Source: Cryptomeria japonica
Taxonomy: Eukaryota > Streptophyta > Pinopsida > Cupressales > Cupressaceae
Reading direction: 5' to 3'
Length of the DNA stretch: 64,000 nucleotides
NCBI RefSeq assembly: GCF_030272615.1
Contig: NC_081405.1
Span: 158,769,954 to 158,833,953, forward strand
Part shown: in pieces, positions 47,956 to 60,652 of the stretch
How the letters are laid out: the number at the start of each line of letters is the position of its first letter
Position numbering within the stretch: position 1 is the first letter of the stretch
The notes under the pieces: generated by a model
Told to the model about the DNA's origin: nothing
Database searches by the model: none
The model's input: the letters and a program-made list of their open reading frames with translations, nothing else
Position numbers and translations under genes: made by a program

Positions 47956-48830
47956 AATCATATTACGCACTGCTAACCTTTAAAACACTTGATTTGTACG
48001 TGTGAAGTTAGTGGACAGCAACTAATATCCCATTTTTCAAATGTAGTGAGCTATTCGTTATCCACTCAACTTAGGATTGCTGTTCTGTCTTTAAACAATG
48101 TTTTCCCTCGTAGGTTTCATTGAAATCTTTCTTTCACTCATTACGCAAGATGATAAATGTTAGAAGATACATTAATAATCTTCCTATCTGTCCGCACAGA
48201 CCCACCCAGCCGTCCATGCCATTCACGTTTCACTCATTGCTTCTAACCTTATGCTAAGTGGCCATTGAATTTATGATATATTCTTTTACAAATTAAATGC
48301 TAAGAACCTGAATTCTTCAAAGTTCATCATGTTTTTATCATGGTCTCAGAGCTCATTTTACGGGTTTCTCCTCTGTCCATGATTTCTTTTTTCAATAAAC
48401 ACATGTTTTCATCATTCACAATTTAAACATAATGTCTTTTACAAGTTGGCATCCGTAAAAGCTCACCTTTTTTAAATCTTATCCAAAAGCAAGGACAATT
48501 TTAATTGATCCAGTGTTGCTCCATTCATATCGTTTATCACATGAGGGAATGAAAACCGGATAAGGAAAGCATCCTTAATGCGTGCAATCATGTTTACAAC
48601 AGTTGTTGATGAGGTAAATATTCCAAAGGTGATGTAGTTTTACATTTATGATAGTAACGTTTACCAAGATATCAAGATGTACATTTGATATTAAAAAAAT
48701 AAGTATTCTGATTTTTAATTAATTATTAAATATAGTTAAAGGTGCATCTTAATGTCTAGATAGATATTGTGCTTTTCAAGAGTAAAAAATTTACAAATGA
48801 ATATATAAAAAAATGCAAGCATGGAAGGTG
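47956..48830. other. Intergenic, nothing recognised
   Basis: AT-rich with a few GC-richer patches (48195-48230). No gene-like frame is visible. Confidence 0.4.
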
Positions 48831-49298
48831 TAGTTGAGGTCTAAAAATTGGGGAGTGAGCTTGGGTTGTAGCTAATCTAGCTCCAAAAACACCACGATTT
48901 CCTCACAACATGAGGGTAAGTCGAAAAATTACAAATCTCAGTCGTGCTCGACAACACTAGCTAGGTCTTTTATTTTTCGGTTGTGTGTATAACACAAGGG
49001 TTACTCAGTCGTTTTGGAGATAGATTAGTTGCGTCTATGAGCTCGCAGTTTCCATGAGGTGAAAAGATGCCTTCATTGGATGCCTCGTTCGAGGTCGCTT
49101 TGACAACGTCCTCTTTGTCATTTTGGCTATCATTGCTCCCTTTTGTGTTGTCTTGGTCCCTATTGTGTTTGATTGGTGTGGGCTTTGTGCATGTCGGTGC
49201 TAGCATAGGGCTTTTCTCGCATTTGTTTTGGCATTGGTTTTCGAGTGATTTTTGAATTGATATTATTTGGTGTTGAAGGGTTTGAGCACGACAATTGA

Positions 49299-50400
49299 TG
49301 CCTAAGCAAGGTGGTGCCTCGAGGAAACAATCTGATGTGGCCTCAAAGGTGAGAAAGGTTAGGAATGAAGGCAGTGGTATTGATTAGGGTAAGACATTCA
49401 AGGAGTGCAGTTTGATGTAAACACAGTGGTATTGATTAGTGGCTTGTGATAACAAGGAGTGGATTCCAACAACTACTAAATTTAATGTTAGTAGGGAAGG
49501 CTCAAAGTTGTGAGTTGGTGATGCTAGAGGAAACCAAGGTAAGTTGTCCTCCTCCATCTCTAATAGTCTAGTTGTTGTTCATAATAGTGACATACATGAA
49601 GCTCTGAATAAAGGAACAAAGGTTTAAAAATGTGGCAATGTTCTTTGTTGCATTAGACAATAATAAACTTTTGGCTCAAGAATTTCTTGATGAATGGATT
49701 ATTAGGTTTCGGGGGAAGAAACTAGGGATTCATTTGCATTCTCAAGAATGATTCAAAAAGGGCTTTTTGTAATGTTTTTTAAAACCCATGCTATTCAAGA
49801 ACAGGTACTTCTCAAACAATTTTTGGAACGTGGGTAACTTTGTCTTTAGGGTAGTCAATTGGTCACCCAATACTCTAAATGAGGAACTATTTGCTATTTT
49901 TGTTCCAAAATGGATTGTTGTCAAAGATGTGCCAATTCAATTGTGGACTTTTTTGCCTCAACTTCTTTCTTTGATGGAAAAATTTATCCAAGTTGAAGAG
50001 ACTTGTAGCACCCTACCACATATGGATGCATGATTACTTGTTGTTTTGTCTCTTGGCATTGATAAACCCAAAAAAATGGTATTGACCTTGGGGGCAACCT
50101 TCTAACCTGCAAAATAGATTTAATGGGGGGATTAAATTCTTGCCTTCTTTATAAAAGAGAGTATCACCAAAAAAATAACTGCCCTAGTTTTAAACTAAGG
50201 AATATGAGAAACCCTACTTTTAGTCCTAAGGACAATATGGAAATACATATGGAAGACACTATAGATCCTATTTTAGAGGACTTCCCTCCTATCAATGTGA
50301 ATAACGTTGATGATATGAGGGATAGAAACCCTAATTATGATATTCAAAAAGAGGTGACTACTACAGAGACATCAAAATAAAATCCCAAGAATGATTCATC
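49299..50400 (+). pseudogene. LINE ORF1 remnant (DUF4283-like domain plus mutated zinc knuckle)
   Basis: Starts MPKQGGASRKQSD at 49299, with a stop after about 30 codons. At 49788-50033 an open stretch reads FRVVNWSPN, then WIVVKDVPIQLWT, typical of the RNA-binding DUF4283 domain of plant LINE ORF1. About 50132-50175 encodes CLLYKREYHQKNNC, a CX2CX4HX4C knuckle with the second Cys changed to Tyr. Many stops are present. The protein would bind LINE RNA. Confidence 0.65.
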
Positions 50401-50790
50401 TGCCCCCAATAGTTAGTCTAATACCAATATTGGACAACCTAAGATTGCCTAGGCTTTGGAATTGGACAAGATTAGGCCTAAGGTGAATGAATCCAAGACC
50501 AAAAATATTCATGATCTTCTTGACTAGGTAGAATCAAAGGGGGCTATAGTTTCTTTATCTAATAAATGATGTAGAGATAGTTTAAACCCTTCTCTTGATA
50601 ATTACCCTTGCTCAAGTGGGGATCAGATTATGAGAGTGGTTGATATGAGGATTTCCTTCATGGAAAATAGAGAATAAAAAACACCTTAGTAGAGGTGAAA
50701 ATGAACAAGAAAGCAAGAAAGAAGCGTAAGGACAATAAAATTTTGACAAATTTAGGAACAATAAAGAAACAGGAGATAACCTTACTGAAG

Positions 50791-53240
50791 ATGATCTTGA
50801 ATTGCATTAGATGGAACATCAGGGGCTTGAAATCCCTAGAAAGAAAATTCAAATCCTCATGCTCCATGAGGTGAAATTAGTTGGTTTTAACTTAGTCAGC
50901 AGTCAGAACCTTATTTGGAAGGATTCACAAATTTCTATACCCAACATGAAAAAAGTAGAGGCCCGAGTATTTCTATCCTACTAAACAATAGATGGTCTTC
51001 CTCCATTAAAGATTTAAGTTCTTCACCTTGTAACAAAGCCACCTAGATTATTCTTGAAAATGATAATAAAAGGTTTGGGGTTTGTTTAATTTATGCTCCT
51101 AATTAATACGGTGAAAGAATCCAACTATGGAAATACTTGAGTAAACTCTCCAATATTCCATAGATTCTTGGGGGGATTTTAGCATGGTTTAATGTATGGA
51201 TGACAACGTGGGTGGGCTAGACATGGAATGGAAAGGGAATGAAGATTTCTTTTGGTACCAAATGAAGAACAATCTGAACCTAATTGGTCCATTGGAAGGT
51301 CTTAAAAGAGAAAGTATGTGTGCTTGGTATACCTAGTATAATTTCCAAAAAGGCTCTAAGAGGATTCATTGTAGATTGGATAGGTTCTACGCTAATAGGG
51401 ATTTCTTCTCATTTGATCTTGTAAATGGAAATTTTAGAGTGAAAGTTCACTCTAGTTCCTTGTCTAATCACCATCCTATGGAGGTCAAGATCCTAAAAAA
51501 CAATGATAGATCTAATAGCCACAAGAGAAATAATGCATATATGCTAAATACGTCTTTTCTCGATGTAGAAGAATGTAATTATGTCATTTTCACATTAAAA
51601 GAAAATAAAAAAATTTACCTCAAAGACAGTCAGAGTGTAAGAAGTCAGTCTACTATGTTAAAAACTATTGGAAAAAAGAAAGACCTTTATGGTAGGATAT
51701 CAGAATTGATTCTTTAAAAAAAAATTTGTTGCCCTGAGCAAACCCTACAAAAAGAACCCTAGAATGAAATGTTGACTAATGAGTTGTCTTCCACTAAACA
51801 TAGCCTTAGAGTTCTTCAAACCAAAATAGTTTAAGGATTAAGGATCGAATCTAGAATGAAGTAGGTGTCTCATGTTGACAAAGGTTCCAAAATTTTCTTT
51901 AACTATATCAAGTAGAGAAATATAAAGGAGAGAATAAAGGAGATATGGCATGATGGTGAAATGGCCAAAGAACTAAACGATATATTTTAGTAGTTCTTTC
52001 TCTTCTATAGAGACATATTTTCTTTTGAGGGTAATGGATATGATTGTATAACTTGGCAAGGAATTGTTGTAGGAGAGTTAGTCCGAAGAAGATCTCAAGT
52101 GAGTTTGTTGATTAGCTAAAGTGTGATAATACAAAAACTGAAATTAGGCAATCTATTTGTCTCTTAAGGATTCAAAGTCGGTTGGGGCTAATGGCCTCCC
52201 AATAGAATTTTATAAAAAGAATTGCCATTGGATAAGTGATGAACTACAATAGGTCTACAAAGAGGTAATTAATGCAAGGTCTCTTGGGCATAACATTAAC
52301 AAAGGTATTATTAGGACACTTCCAAAATATGGGGACAAATATTTGATAAAAAAATTGGTAGCCCATTACACTACTTAACGTATCATACAAGATTTTGGCT
52401 AAGGTGCAAGCTTCTATGCTTGTTTATATCATCCCAAACTTCATAAGTGAGACTTGGACTATTTTTATTAGAGGGAGATAGATTCCTGAAAAACCTAATC
52501 ATAAGATGGGAAGCAATGGAGTGGGCTAAAGAATCTAAGCCAAGATGTGGGCATGTTATTGCTTGATTTTGAAAAGGCTTATGATAGAGTGGAATGTTCC
52601 TTTGTGATCATGACATTCAACGCCTTTGGATTTTCCCTATTTTTTTATCAAATGGTGAAGACACTTTTTTATTATGTAGTGGATCAAGTTGATGTTAATG
52701 GTACACTCCCTAAGATCTTCTCTCTTTAGAGGTCTATCAGATAAGGATTCCCTTTGTCTCATGTGCTCTTCATTATTTCTTTTGATTCCGTTCATTGTAC
52801 CTCTTGAAAAACCCTAGTTTGGGGCTTGATATCTGGGGTATCACCCTTCCAAATGAGGAGAACTTGGTTCATGCAAATTTGCAAATAATAATATAGTATG
52901 TTTTTTGCACTGAATGAGGAAAATTTTGATAATCTCATGAACGAACTTGACATATTTTGTAAGGCCTCAAGAGAAAATCTCTTTGACCAAATCAAGGATG
53001 TTAGGATGGAAGGACAAACCTCCTGACAGGTTTGAGAAACTCAACTTCCAATAGGGTATCCCAAAAAAAAAAATTAGGTATTTGGGGATTTCATTTATTG
53101 TTAGTCCCCATCTCATAAACATGTGGAACTGGATTAATGACAAAATTGATGCTAAAATTGCTAAGTGGAATTCATAGACACTACCTTTCCCTATTTGGAA
53201 GAGTATGAGTTTGTTAAAAATTCCTCTCCTCCTATAACAT
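50791..53240 (+). pseudogene. LINE ORF2 remnant (AP-type endonuclease and reverse transcriptase)
   Basis: Begins MILNCIRWNIRGLKS at 50791, the standard start of the LINE endonuclease. Its end is seen as LDRFYANRDF..SNHHPM (51376-51490), with Asn where the catalytic-site Asp of SDHHP is expected. Reverse-transcriptase blocks are GLPIEFYKKN (about 52180), LLDFEKAYDRVE (about 52557), a broken RQGFPLSHVLF (about 52735) and YLGISFIVSPH (about 53080). Stops and frameshifts are frequent. Confidence 0.75.
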
Positions 53241-53459
53241 ATACTACTCCTTTGTTTGACTATGTTGAGAATGGGTGTCTCAAACTTGCTGGTTTAAATC
53301 TCAAGCAGATGGCACTTGGTCTCTAAAATGAGCAGTTTGGTGTGGATAACGTTCATGTTATTGATCATCTTCGAAGGGAAATTAATAACCTTAATGTTAT
53401 TGGCAAAGCAGTTGATAACCTTCATGTTATATACCTGCCTGGAGAAGAAATGTGCAAAG

Positions 53460-54449
53460 TGTTGTGGGATAGTGGGGAAAGGAAAGTCTTTCCCGTTTAA
53501 CCTCAAAACTTGACAAAGGCACAATGAATAGGGTCGCGGGATAGTAGGAAGAAGGAGACTTGGTCTACCTCTCGCCACCCCACGGGACTCTAAGGATCAA
53601 ATAAGAGAACATGCGGGGTAGAAGAAGAGAGACAACTTGATCTTCCTTGCCATCCCACGAGAGTTTTCTAATAGTCACGAGTGTAGTGCGAGATAAAGAC
53701 GGAGGGTGAAGGAACGATTCTTGCCCGCCACCCCACAGGTAACCTGAGGGTTCCCGAGGAGCACTACGGGCTAACTAGGAGAGTAGGAGACATGCTCATC
53801 CCGCCATCTCACAACAATGTCAAAAGTGACTTTGGTGACAAGTTAAGATAAGAGTGTTTGAGGTGGGGACCACGGCCAAATATGAAAGACTTGTTGAGTT
53901 GTATCTAGATGATTGGTGGAAACTAGAACGACTCAGAAGAAGAGATGGAGAAAACATGGTGTGTTATTGATAATTTGAGGAGGTTCAACATTTGGAGATG
54001 TGGTAACTAAATTGAATTGTTTTTCAAGTGTGATTTGGTTGTGTTGGATGATAGGTTGATGAGATATTGATTCTTGTCATTGTGTAGAGAGGTTGAGTGT
54101 CGATTGGTAATTCTGTAATGTTGAATTGAAAAGTTGATTGTGAAAATAATCTTTTGAACTGATGCTTCTTGAATAGAGACCAGATCAAAGCTTGAAAATC
54201 TGTAACTTGTACGCAAATAGTTTTTTACTATAGTACAAAAGATTTCTTTGGTGTATGGGTTTTTCACCTGTAAGGGTTTTCCTATGTAAATTCTGATGTA
54301 CTACTCTATGATTATGTTTTTCATGTTGCTCTGTTTATCTTGTATTGTCTATTTTTAGTTGTTGTAATTCAAGTTGAAACACGTATCTTCTTTTCTCCCC
54401 TAAGAAATTAACATTGGGAAGGTGTTTTCCACACTCTTCTTTCCTTACA
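53460..54449 (+). repeat. Probable 5' LTR of element F
   Basis: Starts TGTTGTGGGATAG and ends TTCCTTACA two bases before the primer site. The left boundary is inferred from the TG..CA rule. It contains three to four imperfect units with CGCCACCCCACGGG- or GCCATCCCACGAG-like cores (53560-53820). Confidence 0.6.
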
Positions 54450-54451
54450 AG

Positions 54452-54464
54452 TGGTATCAGATCC
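54452..54464 (+). other. Primer-binding site of element F (one mismatch)
   Basis: TGGTATCAGATCC against TGGTATCAGAGCC, just after the LTR. Confidence 0.8.
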
Positions 54465-54559
54465 TGGCTAGTTGTGTTATCCTTGTGAGTAGGATGGGTT
54501 TTTTGTGTTAATTATACAGTGGGATTTTTGTATAAGTCTGTTTGAAATGGCAGACTGAG

Positions 54560-55383
54560 ATGGTGAGCACATCAGGAAGATTGGATAATGAGAAATTCAA
54601 TGGAGGCAACTACTAGTAATGGAAACTCAAGATGGAAGACCTATTGGTTGATAGAGACCTATGGGTTGCACCATCTTGATCGAAACCATCAAGAATAAAA
54701 TAAGAAGATTGGGACCTCACGGATAGGAAGGCCAAAGGGTTGATCAGATTATGCCTTATAGATTTTGTTCTCTTGAATGTTCATGAGGAGAAGACAACAA
54801 TTTCTTTGTGGAAGAAACTTGGTGATATTTATTAGGGAAAGTCTTCGGTAAATAATTTGTTCCTGAGGAAAAATTTATACTCCTTGAAGATGAGCGAAGG
54901 GACATCTGTTAACTTCTATGGGAGTAAAGATTGAGGATGAGGATTGTTGTATGTTTTTGTTGTGTTCCTTTCCAGACACATGGGACCATCTGGTTATGGC
55001 TATTGGGAGTACAAAAATCACTTTCAAAATGGAGGATGTGGTTGCTTCCATACTTTTAGAAGAGGCATGAAGGAATTCTTATGAAATGGCCAAGGAAGCC
55101 CTTGCTATTCGAGGCAAATCAAAAGAGAAAGGAAAACAGAAAGGCAAGTTCAGTCCAAATCCAAATCAAAGGAGAGATCAAAGTCTCCTAGGAAGAAGTC
55201 CAAGGTGAAATGCTAGAATTGTGGACAGACTAGTCATATTCAGAAGGAATGTAAAGAGGAGAGAAAAAAAAGAAGAAGAACTCTTTTGATACTAAATCCT
55301 CTCATAGCGATGCAGATTCCTTCATTGTTGCCTTGGCAACGCAGATAGATGGAAATGTCTAGTTGATTGACTATGGGGGTTAG
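54560..55383 (+). pseudogene. gag of element F, degenerate
   Basis: ATG 54560 begins MVSTSGRLDNEKFNGGNY, immediately followed by two stops. Further pieces are LIRLCLIDFV, LKMSEGTSV and FLLCSFPDTWDHL. A zinc knuckle near 55210 reads (C)xNCGQTSHIQKEC, with a stop in place of a residue. The protease active site near 55365 reads LIDYGG, again with Tyr after Asp as in the 11-kb element. The rest of pol is absent. Confidence 0.7.
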
Positions 55384-55571
55384 TGCAGGATCAAGGGAGG
55401 CCAAAAAGTGGCGATGTGAAAAAAATAGCCTTCTTCACTCACCTAAAAACGCGAAAATCCATGTTGACTTTTTGCTTGGCCTAGGTGTCAGTACACCTTG
55501 GCCTAGTAATTACCTATTAAAATTGACAGTATGCAAATATTTTCTGAGACTTTTATATTTTGACAGTGGCA

Positions 55572-55599
55572 GCCCGTGAGTCATTTTTAACTCACGGGC
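55572..55599. other. 10-bp inverted repeat with 8-nt loop
   Basis: GCCCGTGAGT and ACTCACGGGC flank CATTTTTA. It is a strong potential hairpin 263 bp upstream of the first ATG of the family copy 1 gene. Confidence 0.7.
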
Positions 55600-55861
55600 C
55601 ACACGATTTCATCATAATCTGATATTCGTTGCATCCGATATCCGGTTTTTTGACAAAAAATTGCTAAAAGATAGATTCATATATAAGAATTTTATCGTTT
55701 TGAATCATTTTCATTCATTTTTTGTATTTTTTGTTAATGTTTATTTGATTTTTCATTCAAAATATGGTTTTTTTAATGGAAACTAAGTTTTTTTAAATCA
55801 AATACCCAATTGTTTAAGTTTGTTAACTAAATTTAATTGTTTACATTCAATTAGGTTAAAA

Positions 55862-57624
55862 ATGGGGGATAACAATGAAAACACTGACGAACAACAACTG
55901 CAACAGCCAAACCCTGATTTGCCAAACCCCCCTTCAATTCAGAATTTGATTGCACAAAATTTGAATGAATTGAGGGGGATTGCAGAAGTATATCGTAGTA
56001 TCCCTCGTCTAAACCCAATGTTTCATCCTCTCACGTCGATCATAAAAAGTATGGAAACCATGACTGAGGAGCACGATGCCGCCCTTTTGTGGCGAGATTC
56101 TATGAGGAAAAAATATGCAAATGGCTTGTTGTATAAGGATATCAAGGATCTTGAGATATCCAAAGCTGAAATCGCCTCATTGTTTGTCAATCCCCATACT
56201 GGTCAGCCCATAGATCCCAAAAAAAAAACTTTCTATTAAATGGTGCACAAATGATGGGATTGTGAAAAACTTTTGGGATCGTTGGTGGATGGTTTTCGAC
56301 AAACCACCCAACAACAATCTAGATATCCCCTTCTATTTTATAAAAAAATTGTATGCTGAGTTTGTTTTACACAAACATGTGAACTACTTTGACATCCAAC
56401 CTTTCCAGGGTGTAGGTTTAGGTATGCCACAAAATAGACCTGGGGTAGTCAAAGTAGTCCAGGGCCCGTATGTCCCCCCTCCTCCTGTTGATCCCCCACT
56501 TGCAGTGCAGCATCCTGATATCATTCGTGAGGCGGCTTCACAGACCATATCGGTTATTCACTCTTTGAGTAGCCTTTTGGTTTCTCAGGCCACGTCAGTA
56601 GCTTAGCCTATTGTTGATGGTATCGGTGCATTTGGTGGCGTTGACACGTCATCCTTAGCTCCACACATATGCATGCCCCATAGTTGTGTCATGTGTGCGC
56701 CCGTATGCTTGGGTCCAGTAGGACAGCCCGTCGATCATCCTGTGGACAGTGCAGATTATGAGGTGTATGAGATGCATGATGCACCAGATGTTATTACACA
56801 GACTGGAGGATACCCTGGGGAGTCCTCACATGCTAGAGGCGAGGAGGCACCATCATCATATATTGATGATGTAGTGGTAAGATTTGAATTTTCACAGTTC
56901 ATGTTATATTTTAATTAAATATTTATAAATTAGATAATATTAAGTACTAATTTTTATTTACATGGTCTATTTAATAGTTGATGACCGAGGATGAGTTGAG
57001 ACAGATTCAGGAGGGCACCTTGTCAGCCATTTCATTTGGCCTTGATAGCTTGACGGTACATATATTATTGCACCTAGTCGTTTGTATTTTATTGTACATA
57101 CATGCTCATCATTTATATTGGTATTAATTAGATTATGTAGTAACTTGCATGTATATCTTATTTTACTCTTGTAAGGCACAAGAAGCATGAGTGCAGAGCA
57201 ATGTGATTTAGGATCTGGTAGTGCAATTGGAGACAAGGGAAAGGTAATTGAATGCAAATATGATTGAATGAATAGTTTAAATAACTTATAGTGATTATAA
57301 ATGTCTAGACATAGATTGATAGTTTCATATACTTGTTGTGTATATATACAAAGAATCCTTGGCTTCACATCCTTGATGACTACACCTAGTATACCTGAAG
57401 AAGAAGAAGAAGAAGAGATGCCTCGAGTAGATGTGTGTTTATTTTATTTTTTGATTAATAGATATAATTTGTTATTATCAGTGACAATTATATGCTAACT
57501 TGTATCAATGTCATGTTTCTGAACATATGTAGGTTGTTTATGAAAATATTCAAAACATACCTCCTCTACCGAAGACATACATCAAGAGTCCTGCAAAGCT
57601 GAAGAGAAAACGTGGAGATGAGTA
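55862..57624 (+). pseudogene. Unrecognised multi-exon family, copy 1 (decayed)
   Basis: The ATG follows an apparent intron end (TTCAATTAG). Exon 1 (55862-56876) begins MGDNNENTDEQQLQQPNPDL and contains a Trp-rich core, IKWCTNDGIVKNFWDRWWMV, then FIKKLYAEFV and a Pro-rich part. A Cys/His cluster follows (HICMPHSCVMC, about 56665). A 10-A run at 56219-56228 has one A too many and shifts the frame; a TAG lies at 56604. Exon 2 (56978-57055, 26 codons, phase 0) aligns residue for residue with exon 4 of copy 2. Exon 3 (57176-57243) has TGA and TAG that fit CGA and CAG. A later exon (57533-57621) ends in a basic KLKRKRGDE stretch. I recognise no domain. The basic tail suggests a nuclear protein, and the decay suggests a mobile-element origin. 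Exon ends after 57055 are less certain. Confidence 0.6.
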
Positions 57625-58039
57625 AACATGAATAGTTCATTTTATGTTAACTTTTCGAATGTGAATTATATAATATAACTAATATTAATCGTGGTTTGTT
57701 TTTCTCGTGCAAGATCCTTCAGAGCCGAGCAGTGCGGCGAAGAGGATCAATTTTGATGATCCATCAGCAGTTTATGATGTTATAGATAGTTTTGGGATGC
57801 TTACATGTCTAGTTGGCATGTATATTTTGTATATGGACATACATTCACGTATTTAGACATACATTTTGTTTCAGTTGGCATTTATGCCATATTTGTGTAT
57901 GGGCATACATTTGTAATCATTTGACATTTTTATATATACACAAGTTGATATTCGATCATATAAATTGTTGCTCATCTGTGCGTGTTGTTATCATGGAAAT
58001 CTTTAATCTTCATTCTAATAATTAACAATGGTTAATAAT
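57625..58039. other. Downstream of copy 1; possible last exon
   Basis: At 57714-57790 one frame reads EPSSAAKRINFDDPSAVYDV and could be a terminal exon, but it does not join the previous exon in phase. The rest is AT-rich with repeated GACATACATT-like words. Confidence 0.4.
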
Positions 58040-58240
58040 GGCTATTTAATGAACAATACAATTCATTTCATCGTAAGTGTTGTTTTTATAATGAACAATA
58101 TAATTCATTTAATGAACAATACAATACAATTCATTTAATCAACAATACAATACAATTCATTCAATGAACAATACAATTCATTTAATCAACAATACAATAC
58201 AATTCATTTAATGAACAATACTTGATACAATTCATTATTA
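58040..58240. repeat. AT-rich minisatellite (AATGAACAATACAATTCATTT)n
   Basis: About six to seven imperfect units of 24-34 bp. The core ATTCATTTAATGAA is near-palindromic. Confidence 0.9.
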
Positions 58241-60652
58241 CCCTATGCATGGTCCTATTTTGCCCCCCACCTCAGTCAAATGCTCGGAGTTTTATTAGGG
58301 CAACAATTTTTCGGTTGGCGAAAAAATCATCAGTCTCACTCAATGGAATGTTGTCACATGGCCGATTTCTCGTTTTGCTCATCGCGATGATGAACTGTCA
58401 TCTCTGAAATGTCCAGCTAGGCATTATTACCTTACGCATACTCCTATTTCCCCCCCCCCCCCACTCAATCGAACGCTTGGGGTCATACCCTACTGCGTCG
58501 TCCCTTGAGCGCCCTAAGTGCTCAAAATTGTCAAACTTTGACGGGCCCTAACTCAAAATTCGTGGCACCTGTGAATGATCTATTTGAACCTACGGGGCCA
58601 CGAGAGGGGTCCCTACAAAAGCCTATCTCAGTTTTTCAAGTTGCCCTACGATTTTATTAGGGCAACAATTTTTCTGTTGGCAAAAAAATCATCAATCTCA
58701 CTTAATGGAATATTGTCGCGTGGCCGATTTCTCGTTCTGCTCATCGCGAAGAGGAACCATTGGCTCCAACATGTCTAGTTAGGCATTATTACCCTACACA
58801 TGCTCCTATTTTGCCCCCTCACTCGATCGAACACTCGGGGTCATACCCTACCGGCGTCGTCCCTTGAGCGCCCTAAGTGCTCAAAATTATCAAACTTTGA
58901 CGGGCCCTAACTCGGAATCCATGGCACCTACGAATGATCCATTTGAACCTACGGGGCCATGAGAGGGGTCCCTACGAAATCTTATCTCGGTTTTTCAATT
59001 TGCCCTATGGTTTTATTAGGGCAGCAATTTTTCGATTGGCAAAAAATCGTCAGTCTCACTCAATGGAATGTTGTTGCGTGGCCAATTTCTCGTTCTGCTC
59101 ATCGCAATGATGAACCATTAGCTCTAACATGTCTAGTTAGGTATTATTACCCTACGCATGCTCCTATTTTTCCCCCCTACTCGATCGAGCACTCGGGGTC
59201 ATACCCTACTGATGTCGTCCCTTGAGCACCCTAAGTGCTCAAAATTGTCAAACTTTGATGGGCCCTAACTCGGAATCCATGGTACCCATGAATGATCTGT
59301 TTGAACCTACAGGACCATGAGAGGAGTCCGTATGAAAGTCTATCTCAGTTTTTCAAGTTGCCCTATGGCTTTATTAGGGCAGCAATTTTTCGGTTGGCGA
59401 AAAAATCATCAGTCTCACTCAATGGAATGTTGTCGCATGGCCGATTTCTTGTTCTGCTTGTCGTGATGATGAACCATCGGCTCCAACATGTCCAGTTAGG
59501 CATTATTACCCTACACATGCTCCTATTTTTCCCTCCCCCCGCTCGATCGAACGCTCGGGGTCATACCCTACCGGTGTCGTCCCTTGAGCGCCCTAAGTGC
59601 TCAAAATTGTCAAACTTTGATAGGCCCTAACTCAAAATCCGTGGCACCTACGAATGATCCATTTGAACCTACGAGGCCATTACAGGGGTCCCTACGAAAG
59701 CCTATCTCAATTTTTCAAGTTGCCCTATGGTTTTATTAGGGCAGCAATTTTTTGGTTGATGAAAAAATCATTAGTCTCACTCAACGGAATGTTGTCACGT
59801 GGCCGATTTCTCATTCTGCTCATCGCAATGACGAACCATCAGCTTTGACATGTCTAGTTAGGCATTATTACCCTATGCATGCTCCTATTTTACCCCCCCA
59901 CTTGATCGAACGCTCGGGGTCATACCCTACCGGCGTTGTCCCTTGAGCGTCCTAAGTGCTTAAAATTGTCAAACTTTGACAGGCCCTAACTTGGAATCCG
60001 TGGCACTTGCAAATGATCTATTTGAACCTACGAGGCCACAAGAGAGGTCCCTACGAAATCCTATCTCAGTTTTTCAAGTTTCCCTACGGTTTTATTAGGG
60101 CAACGATTTTTCGGTTGGCAAAAAAATCATCAGTCTCACTCAATGGAATGTTGTCATGTGGCCGATTTCTTGTTCTGCTCGTCACGATGACGAACCATCA
60201 ACTCTAACATGTCCATTTAGGCATTATTACCCTACGCATGCTCCTATTTTTCCCCCCCACTCGATCGAACGCTCGGGGTCATACCCTACCGGCGTCGTCC
60301 CTTGAGCGCCCTAAGTGCTCAAAATTGTCAAACTCTGATGGGCCCTAACTCAAAATTCGTGACACCTGTGAATGATTCGTTTGAACCTATAGGGCCATGA
60401 GAGGGGTCCCTACAAAAGCCTATCTTAGTTTTTCAAGTTACCCTACGGTTTTATTAGGGCAGCAATTTTTCGGTTGGCAAAAAAATCGTCAGTCTCACTC
60501 AATGGAATGTTGTCGCATGGCCGATTTCTCATTCTTCTTGTCGCAATGATGAACCATCGGCTCTGACATGTCTAGTTAGGCATTATTACCCTACGCATGC
60601 TCCTATTTTGCCCCCCCACTCGATCGAACGCTCGGAGTCATACCCTACGCAT
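58233..60652. repeat. Satellite-like tandem array, ~360-bp unit, about 6.5 copies
   Basis: The landmark TTTTATTAGGGCA recurs at about 58290, 58651, 59011, 59370, 59731, 60090 and 60450 (spacing 359-361). Other constant blocks are GAATGTTGTCGC, CATTATTACCCTACGCATG, a C-run followed by CACTCGATCGAACGCTCGG, and CCCTTGAGCGCCCTAAGTGC. Units differ by scattered, mostly transition changes. The first unit is missing the middle part between GCTCGG and TTTTATTAGGG. The array starts and ends within CCCTA(C/T)GCATG-type sequence. Confidence 0.95.

Larger units (their letters stand above)
48840..53240 (+). mobile_element. Second degenerate L1-type LINE (ORF1, ORF2 endonuclease and RT)
   Basis: A possible 5' leader (about 48840-49298), an ORF1 remnant, an ORF2 starting with an endonuclease and then a reverse transcriptase, ending near 53230 without the zinc-binding C-terminus. 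Boundaries are approximate because neither a poly(A) tail nor target duplication was identified. The next element (LTR at 53460) probably truncates it. Confidence 0.75.
53460..55385 (+). mobile_element. Truncated copia element F (5' LTR, primer site, gag)
   Basis: Probable 5' LTR 53460-54449, primer site 54452-54464, then gag up to the protease active site at about 55370. The copia sequence stops there and unrelated DNA begins. Gag resembles that of the 11-kb Tork-like element. Confidence 0.75.

Noticed and set aside
58222-60207. Six ~60-codon plus-strand frames as separate genes
   Set aside because: They are the same frame repeated in each 360-bp satellite unit; no start context or known domain.
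58233-60652. CRISPR-like regular array
   Set aside because: Direct tandem units of 360 bp without unique spacers, in plant nuclear DNA.
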